In this document: one piece after another, positions 17,821 through 24,931 of the stretch
Numbering within the stretch: position 1 is the stretch's first letter
Layout: the number at the start of each line of letters is the position of its first letter
Assembly (NCBI RefSeq): GCF_000744705.1
Contig: NZ_JQML01000001.1
Location: forward strand, 5,156,017-5,220,016
DNA: 64,000 nucleotides
Origin: Streptacidiphilus albus JL83
GTDB lineage: Bacteria; Actinomycetota; Actinomycetes; Streptomycetales; Streptomycetaceae
Direction: 5' to 3'
The notes under the pieces: model-generated
What the model was told of the DNA's origin: nothing
The model's input: the letters and a program-made list of their open reading frames with translations, nothing else
The model's database searches: none
Position numbers and translations under genes: made by a program

Positions 17821-18471
17821 TCAATGCTCCGTGAAGGTTTCCGTCTCGGCGTTGTAGAGCTCGGTCGGATCGAAGCCCATGCCGGTGAAGTGGCCGGCGA
17901 GTTCGAGGGAGAGCACGCCGTGGAGGCGGGTCCAGAAGGTGAGGGCGCGGCGGAGCGCCGAGGGCGGAGCCGGGTGCGCCCCGGCCCAGGCCCGGTGCTC
18001 GGACAGGTGCGCGTCGAGCGGGGAGGTCGGGGTCGGGGCAGGCTGCTGGGCGGTGCAGGCGTCGAGCAGGACGGTCATGATCTCACGGGCGATCCGGGTG
18101 GTGTCCTCGGGCGCCCGGTAGCCGGGCACTGGGGTGCCGTAGACGAGGAAGTACCGCTGGGGGTCGTCCAGAGCCCACTGGCGTAGGGCGTGCGCCAGAT
18201 CGCCGAGGCCGGCGCCGGCTGCGGCGCGGGCGTGGAAGGTGTCGGCCAGGCTGCGGTAGGCGTCTCGGACGAGTTCGGTGACCAGGTCGTCGCGGCCGGC
18301 GAAGTACCGGTAGAGGGCTGGTCCGCTGATGCCCATCTGCTTGGCGATGGCGTTGAGGGACAGGGCGGACGCCCCGGCGGTGGCGATCTGCTGCCAGGCG
18401 CGGTCCTTGATCTCCGCCTGTACCTGGGCGCGGTAGCGCTCCCTCGGAGTCCTCGTGTCCGGCTCGACCAT
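17821..18471 (-). CDS. TetR-family transcriptional regulator
   Basis: 216 residues with an N-terminal TetR helix-turn-helix (about 12-65: IATAGASALSLNAIAKQMGISGPALYRYFAGRDDLVTEL) and a C-terminal WHG-type ligand domain ending GMGFDPTELYNAE. It is divergent from the quinone-oxidoreductase-like gene at 18606, across 134 bases carrying GTTAG/CTAAC inverted repeats. The normal model is repression of the oxidoreductase and of itself, relieved by a small electrophile or drug. Confidence 0.9.
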   Translation of the reverse strand: MVEPDTRTPRERYRAQVQAEIKDRAWQQIATAGASALSLNAIAKQMGISGPALYRYFAGRDDLVTELVRDAYRSLADTFHARAAAGAGLGDLAHALRQWALDDPQRYFLVYGTPVPGYRAPEDTTRIAREIMTVLLDACTAQQPAPTPTSPLDAHLSEHRAWAGAHPAPPSALRRALTFWTRLHGVLSLELAGHFTGMGFDPTELYNAETETFTEH

Positions 18472-18511
18472 GATCTGTTTCCCACTCTCCCGAAGCTGGA
18501 CCAGCTCGTTT

Positions 18512-18571
18512 GTTAGAGGCTATCACTAACGTGCTTGACTATCACCGGCGATGTGAGTTACAACTTCTAAC
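18512..18571. promoter_or_regulatory. Divergent promoter with TetR-like inverted repeats
   Basis: GTTAG (18512-18516) and CTAAC (18526-18530) form a 19-bp inverted repeat; a second element GTTA...TAAC occupies 18557-18571. Between them lies a vegetative-type promoter: TTGACT (18535-18540) and TACAAC (18559-18564), spacing 18. A repressor on both repeats would flank and block this promoter, which reads toward 18606. Confidence 0.6.
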
Positions 18572-18605
18572 GAACGCGAAAACATCTATCGAGAAGGGGG
18601 CGGTC

Positions 18606-19637
18606 ATGGACAACGCACGACTCGTCCAGGTCGTTCTGCCGGGCATCGTGGCCCCGGAAGGCCTGGAGATCCGCGAAGCAGCCGTGCCGGGCGCGGGCCC
18701 GGGGCAGATCGTGGTCGCCATGGAGGCGACCGGCGTCTCGTTCGCCGAGCAGCAGATGCGCCGCGGGCGCTACTACGACCAGCCGCCCTTCCCGTTCGTG
18801 CCCGGCTACGACCTGGTGGGCCGGGTGCTGGCCACCGGCGAAGGCGTTGACCCGGGCCTGGCCGGCCGGCGGGTGGCCGCGCTGGTGAAGGTCGGCGGGT
18901 GGGCCAGCCACCTGGTGCTCGACGCCGAGGACGCGGTCCGGGTCCCGGACGGTGTGACGGCGGCGGAGGCCGAGACCGTGGTGGTCAACGGCATCACGGC
19001 CTGGCAGATGCTGCACCGCAAGGCCCGGGTGCGCGCGGGGCAGACCGTCCTGGTGCACGGCGCCGCCGGCGGCGTCGGCTCGGTCCTGGTCCAACTCGCC
19101 CGGGCCGCAGGGGTGAAGGTGATCGGCACGGCCTCCGCCCGGAACCACGCCGCCCTGCGGGAGTTGGACGTCCTCCCGGTCGACTACCGCGCCGGAGACG
19201 TGCCCGCCCAGGTCCGCGAACTGGCCCCCGGCGGCGTCGACGCCGTCTTCGACCATGTCGGTGGCCGAAGCGTCATCGACTCCTGGCAGTTGCTCGCCCC
19301 CGGCGGCACCCTCATCGCCTATGGCAGCGCCTCCACCCGCGACGACACCGGCTCCAAGCAGTGGCCGGTACTGAAGATCCTCGCCCGCACCTGGCTCTGG
19401 AACACCCTGCCCAACGGCCGCCGGGCCCACTTCTACAACATCTGGGCCGGCCGGGCACTGAGCAGGAGCCGCTTCCGCGCCCGTCTCCGCACCGACCTCA
19501 CCGAGGTCTTCACCGCCCTCGAACGCGGAGACGTCACCGCCCGCATCGCCGCCCAACTGCCGCTCGCCAGGGCCGCCGAGGCCCTGCGCCTGGCCGAATC
19601 CGGCACCGTGACCGGCAAGGTCGTCCTGACTCCCTGA
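18606..19637 (+). CDS. MDR-type zinc-independent quinone oxidoreductase/alcohol dehydrogenase
   Basis: 343 residues of the medium-chain dehydrogenase/reductase superfamily: N-terminal GroES-like fold (PGYDLVGRVLATGEGVD) and a Rossmann domain with GAAGGVGSVLVQLAR for NADPH. The zinc-ligand Cys cluster of classical alcohol dehydrogenases is absent, so it belongs with quinone oxidoreductase/enoyl-reductase-like members. The ATG at 18606 matches the family N-terminus and has AAGGGGG upstream. Controlled, by inference, by the divergent TetR gene; a detoxification role is likely. Confidence 0.88.
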   Translation: MDNARLVQVVLPGIVAPEGLEIREAAVPGAGPGQIVVAMEATGVSFAEQQMRRGRYYDQPPFPFVPGYDLVGRVLATGEGVDPGLAGRRVAALVKVGGWASHLVLDAEDAVRVPDGVTAAEAETVVVNGITAWQMLHRKARVRAGQTVLVHGAAGGVGSVLVQLARAAGVKVIGTASARNHAALRELDVLPVDYRAGDVPAQVRELAPGGVDAVFDHVGGRSVIDSWQLLAPGGTLIAYGSASTRDDTGSKQWPVLKILARTWLWNTLPNGRRAHFYNIWAGRALSRSRFRARLRTDLTEVFTALERGDVTARIAAQLPLARAAEALRLAESGTVTGKVVLTP

Positions 19638-19727
19638 CTCCCTGACGCGCACCGTCGCGGGATGTCGGCCGCCGATCGTCGGGCGACACATCACCCTGAA
19701 CGAAGCTGAATGCAAGCCCCGCGGTGC

Positions 19728-21164
19728 CTATTCAGACGGGCGTCGGTAGCTGGTGGAGCGGCCTCTGCCTCCGATTTGCTCGACGAGGCCGTGACTGCGC
19801 AGCCCGCGGAGGACTTTGCGAATGTTGGCAGGGGACAGGTCGAGCAGCCTCTGGAGGTCGGTCACCTGCAGCGGGCCTCGGGCCAGGGCGTCGTAGACAC
19901 GTTGCTCGCTGCCGTTCAGGTCGGTATTCGGCGGCGTCGGTGCGGTTCGCTGCAGGACGACGGTGAAGCGGATGCCCGCGTCCACGTAATGGGCCGGGGG
20001 CAGGCCGGATTCCTTCAGCGCTGTCCTGACAGTGGGGATTCCGGAGGCCAGTGCTTCGATGACGCGGGCTCCCGTTTCCGGGGTGCGGACATGCTGGCAC
20101 AGTGCGACCAGCCGGGCGTTGCGCGCGGAGGTGACCGCATCGTGGCCGAGCCGCTCGACGGTGATCCCGTACAGGCCACCGGGATTGGAGACGACGAGTC
20201 GGTCACGGCGGAGCCGTACTTCGATCGCCAGGCCGGCGGACCAGTTGTCGAGGTCCCGATGCACCAGGGCGTTGGCGACCAGCTCCCTGAACGCCAGAAG
20301 CGGATAATCGAGACGATCGTGGACTGTGCCGTCGGGAGTGGACACGATGCTGGTGTCGAAGGTGCGACGTGCCCAGGCGAGTGCCTCGTCGAGCATGCGG
20401 GGGATCGGCCCGGTGATCGTGGCCTGATTGCGAGCACGTGTGCCTGGGGCGTCGTCCGGTAGCGGTTCGGCTGAGACCTGGATGACGAATCGTGGGAACC
20501 ACTGTTGCGGGTGGGCGCCGAGGGCGAGGATGCCTGCGACTGTTGGCACGCTCGCGGCCGTCGTGACTCCGGCGCGGCGCAGCAGTTCGGCGTCGTCGTT
20601 GAAGCGCCCCAAGCCGTGGGGGTCCCGTTCGCGGACCGAGCGCAGGAACTCGGAGAGTAGTTCTTCGTCGAGGTCCGCGAACGTCGCTTCCGCAACTGGC
20701 GCTCGATCGAATCGTGGTGGTTGCCGAGTGGCGAGGAACGCCTGCTCCTCCAGCGCGGAGAGCTCGAAGTCGCCGTCGTATCCGCGAAGGTACGAGGCTC
20801 CGGACACGGTGACCTTGCAGGGCTTCGCGGAAGGGTCGCACTCTTGGACGGTGGCGACTACGACGGGGTGGTCGTCGACGGATCCGTCGCTGATGGTGAG
20901 CTGGACGGGTGGGGTGAAGGCGCGGGCCTTCAGGGCCAGTCCCTGCTTCAGGTCCTGCGGATTCGAAAGCGGGACCGGGCGGAATCCGGAGCGCTCATCC
21001 AGGCCCAGAATGATGGTGCCCCCACCGGGGAGGTTCGCCAGCGCACTGAGGGTGGAGGTCAGTGACTGCGGCAACCCGCCTGCTGCGGACTTCACCTCCA
21101 CGCTGGTGGAGTCACCGCCCGCCGCCCGCAACTCCGTAACCAGGGCCTCCAGTTCTGTAGCCAT
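19728..21164 (-). CDS. AlbA_2/Schlafen-domain ATP-binding regulator
   Basis: 478 residues. The N-terminus is an AlbA_2 domain (about 10-140): SVEVKSAAGGLPQSLTSTLSALANLPGGGTIILGLDE carries the family's (F)xExK and GGxIxxG motifs. The middle has FRELVANALVHRDL, typical of the HATPase-like region of 'RecG-like' AlbA_2 proteins, and the C-terminus is a winged helix (RVYDALARGPLQVTDLQRLLDLSPANIRK). Such proteins are transcriptional regulators, and some belong to phage-defence or mobile loci. Its promoter region carries a 10-bp inverted repeat, suggesting autoregulation. It directly borders the tRNA-Ser att array but lies outside it. Confidence 0.85.
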   Translation of the reverse strand: MATELEALVTELRAAGGDSTSVEVKSAAGGLPQSLTSTLSALANLPGGGTIILGLDERSGFRPVPLSNPQDLKQGLALKARAFTPPVQLTISDGSVDDHPVVVATVQECDPSAKPCKVTVSGASYLRGYDGDFELSALEEQAFLATRQPPRFDRAPVAEATFADLDEELLSEFLRSVRERDPHGLGRFNDDAELLRRAGVTTAASVPTVAGILALGAHPQQWFPRFVIQVSAEPLPDDAPGTRARNQATITGPIPRMLDEALAWARRTFDTSIVSTPDGTVHDRLDYPLLAFRELVANALVHRDLDNWSAGLAIEVRLRRDRLVVSNPGGLYGITVERLGHDAVTSARNARLVALCQHVRTPETGARVIEALASGIPTVRTALKESGLPPAHYVDAGIRFTVVLQRTAPTPPNTDLNGSEQRVYDALARGPLQVTDLQRLLDLSPANIRKVLRGLRSHGLVEQIGGRGRSTSYRRPSE

Positions 21165-21169
21165 GAGGC

Positions 21170-21217
21170 AAATGTAACCGTGCCGTAGTTATATTTGAGC
21201 CCATTCTGGTTACATTT
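21170..21217. promoter_or_regulatory. Inverted repeat upstream of the AlbA_2 gene
   Basis: AAATGTAACC (21170-21179) and its exact complement GGTTACATTT (21208-21217) flank 28 bases that include AT-rich TAGTTATATTTG. The left arm starts 6 bases from the ATG, so a protein bound here would cover the promoter and ribosome-binding region. Likely operator; the binding protein is not proven. Confidence 0.6.
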
Positions 21218-21316
21218 CACCTGAAGGAGTGGCCGCCCGGGGCCGTGAGCGCTCGAAGCGCAGGCGGTGACAGCGTGAAGCAGGTCTGTTGGCGACTGCC
21301 TATGAGACGTGGAACG

Positions 21317-21353
21317 CAGAGGGCCCGCACCGGCGAACGGTGCGGGCCCTCTG
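21317..21353 (-). terminator. Hairpin after the distal tRNA-Ser fragment
   Basis: A perfect 16-bp stem (CAGAGGGCCCGCACCG) with a 5-base loop GCGAA, four bases beyond the tRNA-like fragment at 21358. In the tRNA orientation it lies where the tRNA terminator lies at the intact gene. Confidence 0.8.
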
Positions 21354-21357
21354 ACCT

Positions 21358-21411
21358 GCGGAGGATACGAGATTCGAACTCGTGAGGGGTTGCCCCCAAT
21401 ACGCTTTCCAA
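21358..21411 (-). repeat. att copy 1 (displaced tRNA-Ser 3' fragment)
   Basis: 54 bases identical to the intact tRNA-Ser 3' half (24932-24985) except one transition (CCAAT for CCAAC) before ACGCTTTCC. It covers the acceptor 3' strand, T arm, variable arm and anticodon, and diverges right after the anticodon-proximal TTCCAA. It is not a functional tRNA. Confidence 0.85.
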
Positions 21412-21424
21412 CTGTTCGTCCGGG

Positions 21425-21454
21425 GGTTCGGACGGGTTCGGTCGGGTTCGCTGG
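21425..21454. repeat. Three 10-bp direct repeats beside att copy 1
   Basis: GGTTCGGACG, GGTTCGGTCG and GGTTCGCTGG follow one another exactly, starting 13 bases inside the element from the att fragment. Short direct repeats at this place are what integrase arm-binding sites look like; no protein evidence supports that here. Confidence 0.5.
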
Positions 21455-21624
21455 GGTCCTGACCTGCGGTGTGGCCCTGTCGGTCAGCCTGTGCGTACCC
21501 CTGTGAACGGGGCTGAACGCAGCCCGAACTGCAACCCTCGTGCGCGAGTAGGAACCTGCGCACTGCGCTTCGGACGGTGCCGGCGGGGGTGGATACAACT
21601 GGAAATGCAGTTGCGGGACACCTG

Positions 21625-22035
21625 TCACGAGGGCGCAAGGTGGGGCAGGCCGATGTCCTTGACTGCCGCGGTCAGCTGACCGTCGTAGGTAAGGAAGCCG
21701 TCCAGTTCCGAGGCCAGTGGCTGAGCCGTCGCGAGGTGGATGGCGTCGAGCGTTCCCAGCTTCACAACCTCGAAGGCTGCGGCGCGAGTCAGCACGTCGT
21801 CGTCGAGGAGCATCTGGTCGACGCCCTTCAAGGCGTTGGCGACGAGGAAGGGGACGCGCTGGCGGTCGAGGCCTGCGCGACGGAACGTACGAGCCAGCTC
21901 GACCCCGGCAAGCTGCGAGGTGAACAGGTACGTGTCACGGGCCAGAGCGCTGCGCCACGTACGGAGCGCTGCGGTCTCGGTCTCCTGCTGCACGAACTTG
22001 AGCAGGACACAGGTGTCCAGGTAGTACACGCTCAC
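21625..22035 (-). CDS. PIN-domain toxin, VapC family
   Basis: 136 residues. The four acidic residues of the PIN nuclease site are present: Asp 7 (YYLDTCVLL), Glu 46 (LAGVELAR), Asp 97 (LGTLDAIHLATA) and Asp 118 (LTYDGQL). VapC toxins are Mg-dependent RNases, commonly cutting tRNA or rRNA loops. GTG start overlapping the antitoxin stop (GTGA), the normal antitoxin-first arrangement. It is cargo of the distal tRNA-Ser element and probably stabilised it. Confidence 0.88.
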   Translation of the reverse strand: MSVYYLDTCVLLKFVQQETETAALRTWRSALARDTYLFTSQLAGVELARTFRRAGLDRQRVPFLVANALKGVDQMLLDDDVLTRAAAFEVVKLGTLDAIHLATAQPLASELDGFLTYDGQLTAAVKDIGLPHLAPS

Positions 22036-22313
22036 CGGTTGCGCTCCTCGTCCCGCTCGGAGATCAGCAGCGCGGACAACGACGGCAGGGCGGCCAGGTC
22101 GTCGAGCAGCTCGGGCATTGCCCCGGGGTGGGCTGTGCGTTGGATCTTTCCTGCTGCCATCAGCCGATCCACTGCGGACGTCGACTGTGCAGCGGGGGTC
22201 ATGACGATGACCTCCCTGCCGTGCTCCGTCAGGACGACGGTGACGCCTTGGCGCACTTTCGCGGTGATCTTGGCGGGGTTGTGGTTCATCTCTCCAAGCG
22301 GGATCGTCTCCAT
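22032..22313 (-). CDS. Phd/YefM-type antitoxin
   Basis: 93 residues. The N-terminal half (METIPLGEMNHNPAKITAKV and VVLTEHGREVIVMTP) is a Phd/YefM DNA-binding domain; the C-terminal half is charged and probably wraps the PIN toxin. The ATG at 22313 is preceded by TTGGAG at short spacing; a second ATG at 22289 has its own TTGGAGAG, so the real start is uncertain by eight codons. A clean palindrome lies 8 bases upstream, as expected for an autorepressing antitoxin. Confidence 0.85.
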   Translation of the reverse strand: METIPLGEMNHNPAKITAKVRQGVTVVLTEHGREVIVMTPAAQSTSAVDRLMAAGKIQRTAHPGAMPELLDDLAALPSLSALLISERDEERNR

Positions 22314-22320
22314 ATCTCCA

Positions 22321-22343
22321 AGGTACACAGAAAATGTGTACCT
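22321..22343. promoter_or_regulatory. Palindromic operator of the VapBC-type pair
   Basis: AGGTACACA, five bases GAAAA, then the exact complement TGTGTACCT. It lies immediately before the antitoxin start and its ribosome-binding site. Phd/YefM antitoxins bind such palindromes, with the toxin as co-repressor; binding here is inferred. Confidence 0.75.
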
Positions 22344-22496
22344 GTAAGAAGAATGCTGGCCTGGGCAAGTGCGAGCCGAGTCGCCCCAGTGGTTCAGGGC
22401 GCTGGCGAATGCCTCTGCGACGCACAGCACACGGCCACTGCTCGGCATTCCGGCGCAGGTGGTGATGCCCGCGCGGACGCGTCGCCCGGCTCTCCT

Positions 22497-22806
22497 TTGG
22501 GGGTCACCCCACCGCCCTGCACGTATTTCATCCACTGGCCGCACCCGCAGGGACGAGAGAGCACCGGCGACATGCGTGGCACCGGGCTGATTGTCGAGCG
22601 GGCCGGGGGCTACTGCACGGGGATCGACAGGAGGGACGGCCCGAACCCTGCCTGCCTGGGCTGTGATCTGCTGGTCGGCACGAGGATGGACGACTGCGGA
22701 TGCTGGCAGGTGGTCCGGCTCGTTCCGCAGGCGGTGGTGCGGCTGCATGACCCGCAGGAGCGGCCGGTCATGGATTGGGCGGAGCTACTGGCCACCGGGG
22801 CGCGTC
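22497..22806 (+). pseudogene. Fragment of a Cys-rich actinobacterial protein of unknown function
   Basis: The frame contains CTYFIHWPHPQGRESTGD, then YCTGIDRRDGPNPACLGCDLL and GTRMDDCGCWQVVRLVP, a pattern I associate with conserved hypothetical proteins of streptomycetes that bear a CxxC pair. There is no convincing start or ribosome-binding site, and beyond about 22806 the open frame (to 23030) loses the pattern. Best read as a truncated gene carried or broken by the integrative element. Family memory only; no function is known. Confidence 0.4.
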
Positions 22807-23227
22807 GGGCCCGGCTGTTGGCCGATGTAGCCCACCGCGCCCAGCACTCCCATTCCGACGAAGGCGAGCGTCTCGGCGGCACGGCGGGGATCGGCGAAGC
22901 CGGCCGTGTCCATACCTGGGTCCCGAAGCTCCGGTACACCGCTGCAGCGTCCGAACTCGGCGATCCGCTCGCTGGCGGGGGCCGCTGCGCTGCCCTACCG
23001 GCCGGGATTGGCCCAAGCTCAGAGCCATGACTACTCGGACTGGTCGTACGTGCCGAGGAGCCCGACCCGCGCGGTTCGGCTGGCGGATCGGTAGACGCAC
23101 CGGTCCAGAGGCCGGCCGTCCACGGATCAGTCGGCAGCACCTTCTCGAGTGCCTCGGGCTGCTCGGCTCCCTGGGCGGCATACTGCCCGGCAGCGCGAAG
23201 GAAAGCATCAGTGAACGTCGACGCCAT
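22610..23227 (-). CDS. Possible gene fragment, unknown
   Basis: From ATG 23227 (AGGGTG seven bases upstream) the first 45 codons look protein-like: MASTFTDAFLRAAGQYAAQG then EALEKVLPTDPWTAGLW. After about 23080 the frame becomes Ser/Pro/Arg-rich and unconvincing although it stays open to 22610. Probably the N-terminus of a truncated gene in the distal element. No family recognised. Confidence 0.25.
   Translation of the reverse strand: MASTFTDAFLRAAGQYAAQGAEQPEALEKVLPTDPWTAGLWTGASTDPPAEPRGSGSSARTTSPSSHGSELGPIPAGRAAQRPPPASGSPSSDAAAVYRSFGTQVWTRPASPIPAVPPRRSPSSEWECWARWATSANSRARRAPVASSSAQSMTGRSCGSCSRTTACGTSRTTCQHPQSSILVPTSRSQPRQAGFGPSLLSIPVQ
22785..22913 (-). CDS. Possible 42-residue membrane peptide
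   Basis: ATG 22913 opens a short frame: a polar start (MDTAGFADPRRAAE), one hydrophobic segment (TLAFVGMGVLGAVGYIG) and a short Pro/Gly tail. It resembles the tiny membrane proteins common in actinomycete integrative elements, but the upstream GGGACCCAGG is a poor ribosome-binding site and part of it overlaps the plus-strand fragment. Low confidence. Confidence 0.3.
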   Translation of the reverse strand: MDTAGFADPRRAAETLAFVGMGVLGAVGYIGQQPGPTRPGGQ

Positions 23228-23257
23228 GGGGGTCACCCTGGTGATGTGGGGAGACGA

Positions 23258-23293
23258 CGATGGCCCGGGCCGCTGGTGCGGTCCGGGCCATCG
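23258..23293 (-). terminator. Hairpin after the middle tRNA-Ser fragment
   Basis: An 11-bp perfect outer stem (CGATGGCCCGG and its complement) with additional CCGC/GCGG pairing inside the loop, four bases beyond att copy 2. Its position mirrors the hairpins beside the other two copies. Confidence 0.75.
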
Positions 23294-23297
23294 GCCT

Positions 23298-23351
23298 GCG
23301 GAGGATACGAGATTCGAACTCGTGAGGGGTTGCCCCCAACACGCTTTCCAA
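23298..23351 (-). repeat. att copy 2 (displaced tRNA-Ser 3' fragment)
   Basis: 54 bases identical to 24932-24985 of the intact tRNA-Ser. Similarity stops right after TTCCAA, where the intact gene continues with the other anticodon-stem strand. It marks the junction between the distal and proximal elements. Confidence 0.88.
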
Positions 23352-23821
23352 TTCTCCTCGACACCGTCCGGGTGGGTACGTCACCATCCTGACCTGCGGC
23401 GAAGTGAGTCTGGGGTCATCGACCGGACCTCAGCGGACGACGGTGAATGAGACCAGAACTGAGACCACATCCCGCCCTGGGCCTCTGTCACGCAGATGCT
23501 CGCAGGTGGCGATCATGATCCTGCGCCCTGCGGGTCGCCGACCGCGCGTCCCAAGGGGACTGCGCTTCGGTCGGAGCGACACGGCAACGTCTGACTCAAG
23601 CGGCAGGCAGAAGGCTCTGGAACACCGGTTCCGGACGCCGAGGCTTCCTTGATCTCCGTCAATGGCCTGTCGGGGAAGTGCCCGAGTATCCCCGGGAAGA
23701 CCCTCCGCCCTTAGGCAGGGTTGCGCCTCCCGGGTGGTCCTCATGCTCGGCGGCGAACCGCCTTCGCGCTGTAGAGCCGGCAAGCGGTAAGAGGTAGGCC
23801 TTTCACTGGGCGGCCATGGCA
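23352..23821. other. Non-coding part of the proximal element
   Basis: About 470 bases with short open frames only, none with a ribosome-binding site or recognisable sequence. The AGACCAGAACTGAGACCAC stretch near 23451 has a direct AGACCA repeat and lies where attachment-site flanks normally are. No gene is called. Confidence 0.5.
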
Positions 23822-23850
23822 GACGTACGTCACGTACTTGACGTACGTCA
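23822..23850. promoter_or_regulatory. Double GACGTACGTC operator before a toxin-antitoxin-like pair
   Basis: The 10-bp palindrome GACGTACGTC occurs at 23822-23831 and again at 23840-23849, centres 18 bases apart, with a related CACGTAC between. A -35-like TTGACG (23838-23843) is embedded in the second copy, so a bound regulator would compete with RNA polymerase. It lies 43 bases before the antitoxin-like start. Confidence 0.7.
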
Positions 23851-23892
23851 ATAGCTCGGCGATGCTAGAGCCACCAGGAAAGGGAGGCTCCG

Positions 23893-24309
23893 ATGACGGC
23901 AGTCCACTACGAGAGCTACACCGAAGCCCGAACCCACTTCAAGGATCTCCTGGACGCGGCAGGGCAAGGCCGTGTCGCGACGGTTCGCCGAGACACGGAG
24001 CACGCTGCCGTGGTTGACGCGAGCAGGCTTCGCCACGCCCTCGCCTTGCTTTGCACCTCCAAGGCAGAAGTCCTCCACGAGGACGGCGGCTGGTCGGCGT
24101 TCTTCCCAGGCCTGCCCATCGCGGCGGACGGCGCCACCTTCGAGGAGGCCATCGACGAACTGGTCGACGCCCTTCGCGAGTATGCCGAGGACTGGCACGA
24201 GCGGCTTCTGAATGCCCCGAACCACCGCGACAACTGGGGCCTGGTCCAGTTGATCTCTCTGAGCGACAACGCGCAGCTCCGCCAATGGGTCCTCGGGGCT
24301 GCTAAGTGA
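23893..24309 (+). CDS. Antitoxin-like protein (Phd/RelB-like N-terminus)
   Basis: 138 residues. The first 50 (MTAVHYESYTEARTHFKDLL and RVATVRRDTEHAAVVDASRL) follow the prevent-host-death antitoxin pattern of a short DNA-binding domain. The rest (GWSAFFPGLPIAADGATFEEAIDELVDALREYAEDW) resembles a HicB-type alpha/beta fold, so the protein may be a Phd-HicB-like hybrid. GGAGG lies five bases before ATG. It is followed, with a GTGA overlap, by a gene often called a cytotoxic translational repressor. The upstream double palindrome supports autoregulation. Confidence 0.75.
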   Translation: MTAVHYESYTEARTHFKDLLDAAGQGRVATVRRDTEHAAVVDASRLRHALALLCTSKAEVLHEDGGWSAFFPGLPIAADGATFEEAIDELVDALREYAEDWHERLLNAPNHRDNWGLVQLISLSDNAQLRQWVLGAAK

Positions 24310-24731
24310 CTTGGCCTGAGCCGACTCGCGAACGGCACGAACAGTTCTGCAAGACCGAGGAATGGGAGCGAGTACGTGATGCGCGGGGCCGCACTGGCAC
24401 CCACCACATCACATACGAGCTCGCCATTCCCGACGGACGCATCCTCCGTACGCGAGTGTCGCACCCAGTGGACCGCACCAGGTACGGCTCCAGTCTGTGG
24501 GCGCACATCCTTCGCGACCAGTTGGACGTCACGGAGGGCGTGTTCTGGGCCTGCGTTCTGGACGGCAGGCTTCCCGACCGAGGCACGCCCGCGGCGCCAC
24601 GCGAGGCGCTGCCCGCGCAACTGGTCTACCTGCTCCTCAACCAAGTAGGACTCACCGAGGAGCAGGTCGCCGAGATGGACAAGAGCCAGGCAATCGAGCG
24701 CCTCAACCAGTTCTGGACCGAGGGCTGTTGA
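24306..24731 (+). CDS. Probable toxin of a toxin-antitoxin pair, uncharacterised family
   Basis: 141 residues, beginning WPEPTRERHEQFCKTEEWERVRDARGRTG, then ELAIPDGRILRTRVSHPVD and a helical C-terminus (LVYLLLNQVGLTEEQVAEMD). Actinobacterial homologues carry the label 'cytotoxic translational repressor of toxin-antitoxin stability system', but I know of no characterised member and see no RelE, HicA or MazF catalytic motif. The conserved His/Asp/Arg cluster (THHITYEL, RVSHPVDRTRYG) could form an active site. GTG overlaps the partner's stop. Toxicity is inferred from pairing and location in a mobile element. Confidence 0.65.
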   Translation: MTWPEPTRERHEQFCKTEEWERVRDARGRTGTHHITYELAIPDGRILRTRVSHPVDRTRYGSSLWAHILRDQLDVTEGVFWACVLDGRLPDRGTPAAPREALPAQLVYLLLNQVGLTEEQVAEMDKSQAIERLNQFWTEGC

Positions 24732-24879
24732 CCGACGAGCGAGGCTGCACCCCCACGCCTGATCTGTCCTGCGGAGCGACCACACTGTCGTCACGCGCCC
24801 TGCGCTTGGTCAGATACTGGTCCGGATCTCGCTTGTAGGTCCCCTCAGGCGGGAGCTGCCCGGGGTGCCCGAGCACGAA

Positions 24880-24912
24880 GAGGGGCCCCACCGCTCAGCG
24901 GTGGGGCCCCTC
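24880..24912 (-). terminator. Terminator of tRNA-Ser
   Basis: Inverted repeat GAGGGGCCCCACCGCT with its complement (loop of about 1-4 bases), 21 bases downstream of the tRNA 3' end, followed in the transcription direction by ordinary sequence without a T-run. Confidence 0.85.
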
Positions 24913-24931
24913 ATTTGCCCGTTCAGGCGAG

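Noticed and set aside
21358-21411. Additional tRNA-Ser genes at 21358 and 23298
   Set aside because: Both lack the acceptor 5' strand, D arm and half of the anticodon stem, so they cannot fold as tRNA; they are att remnants.
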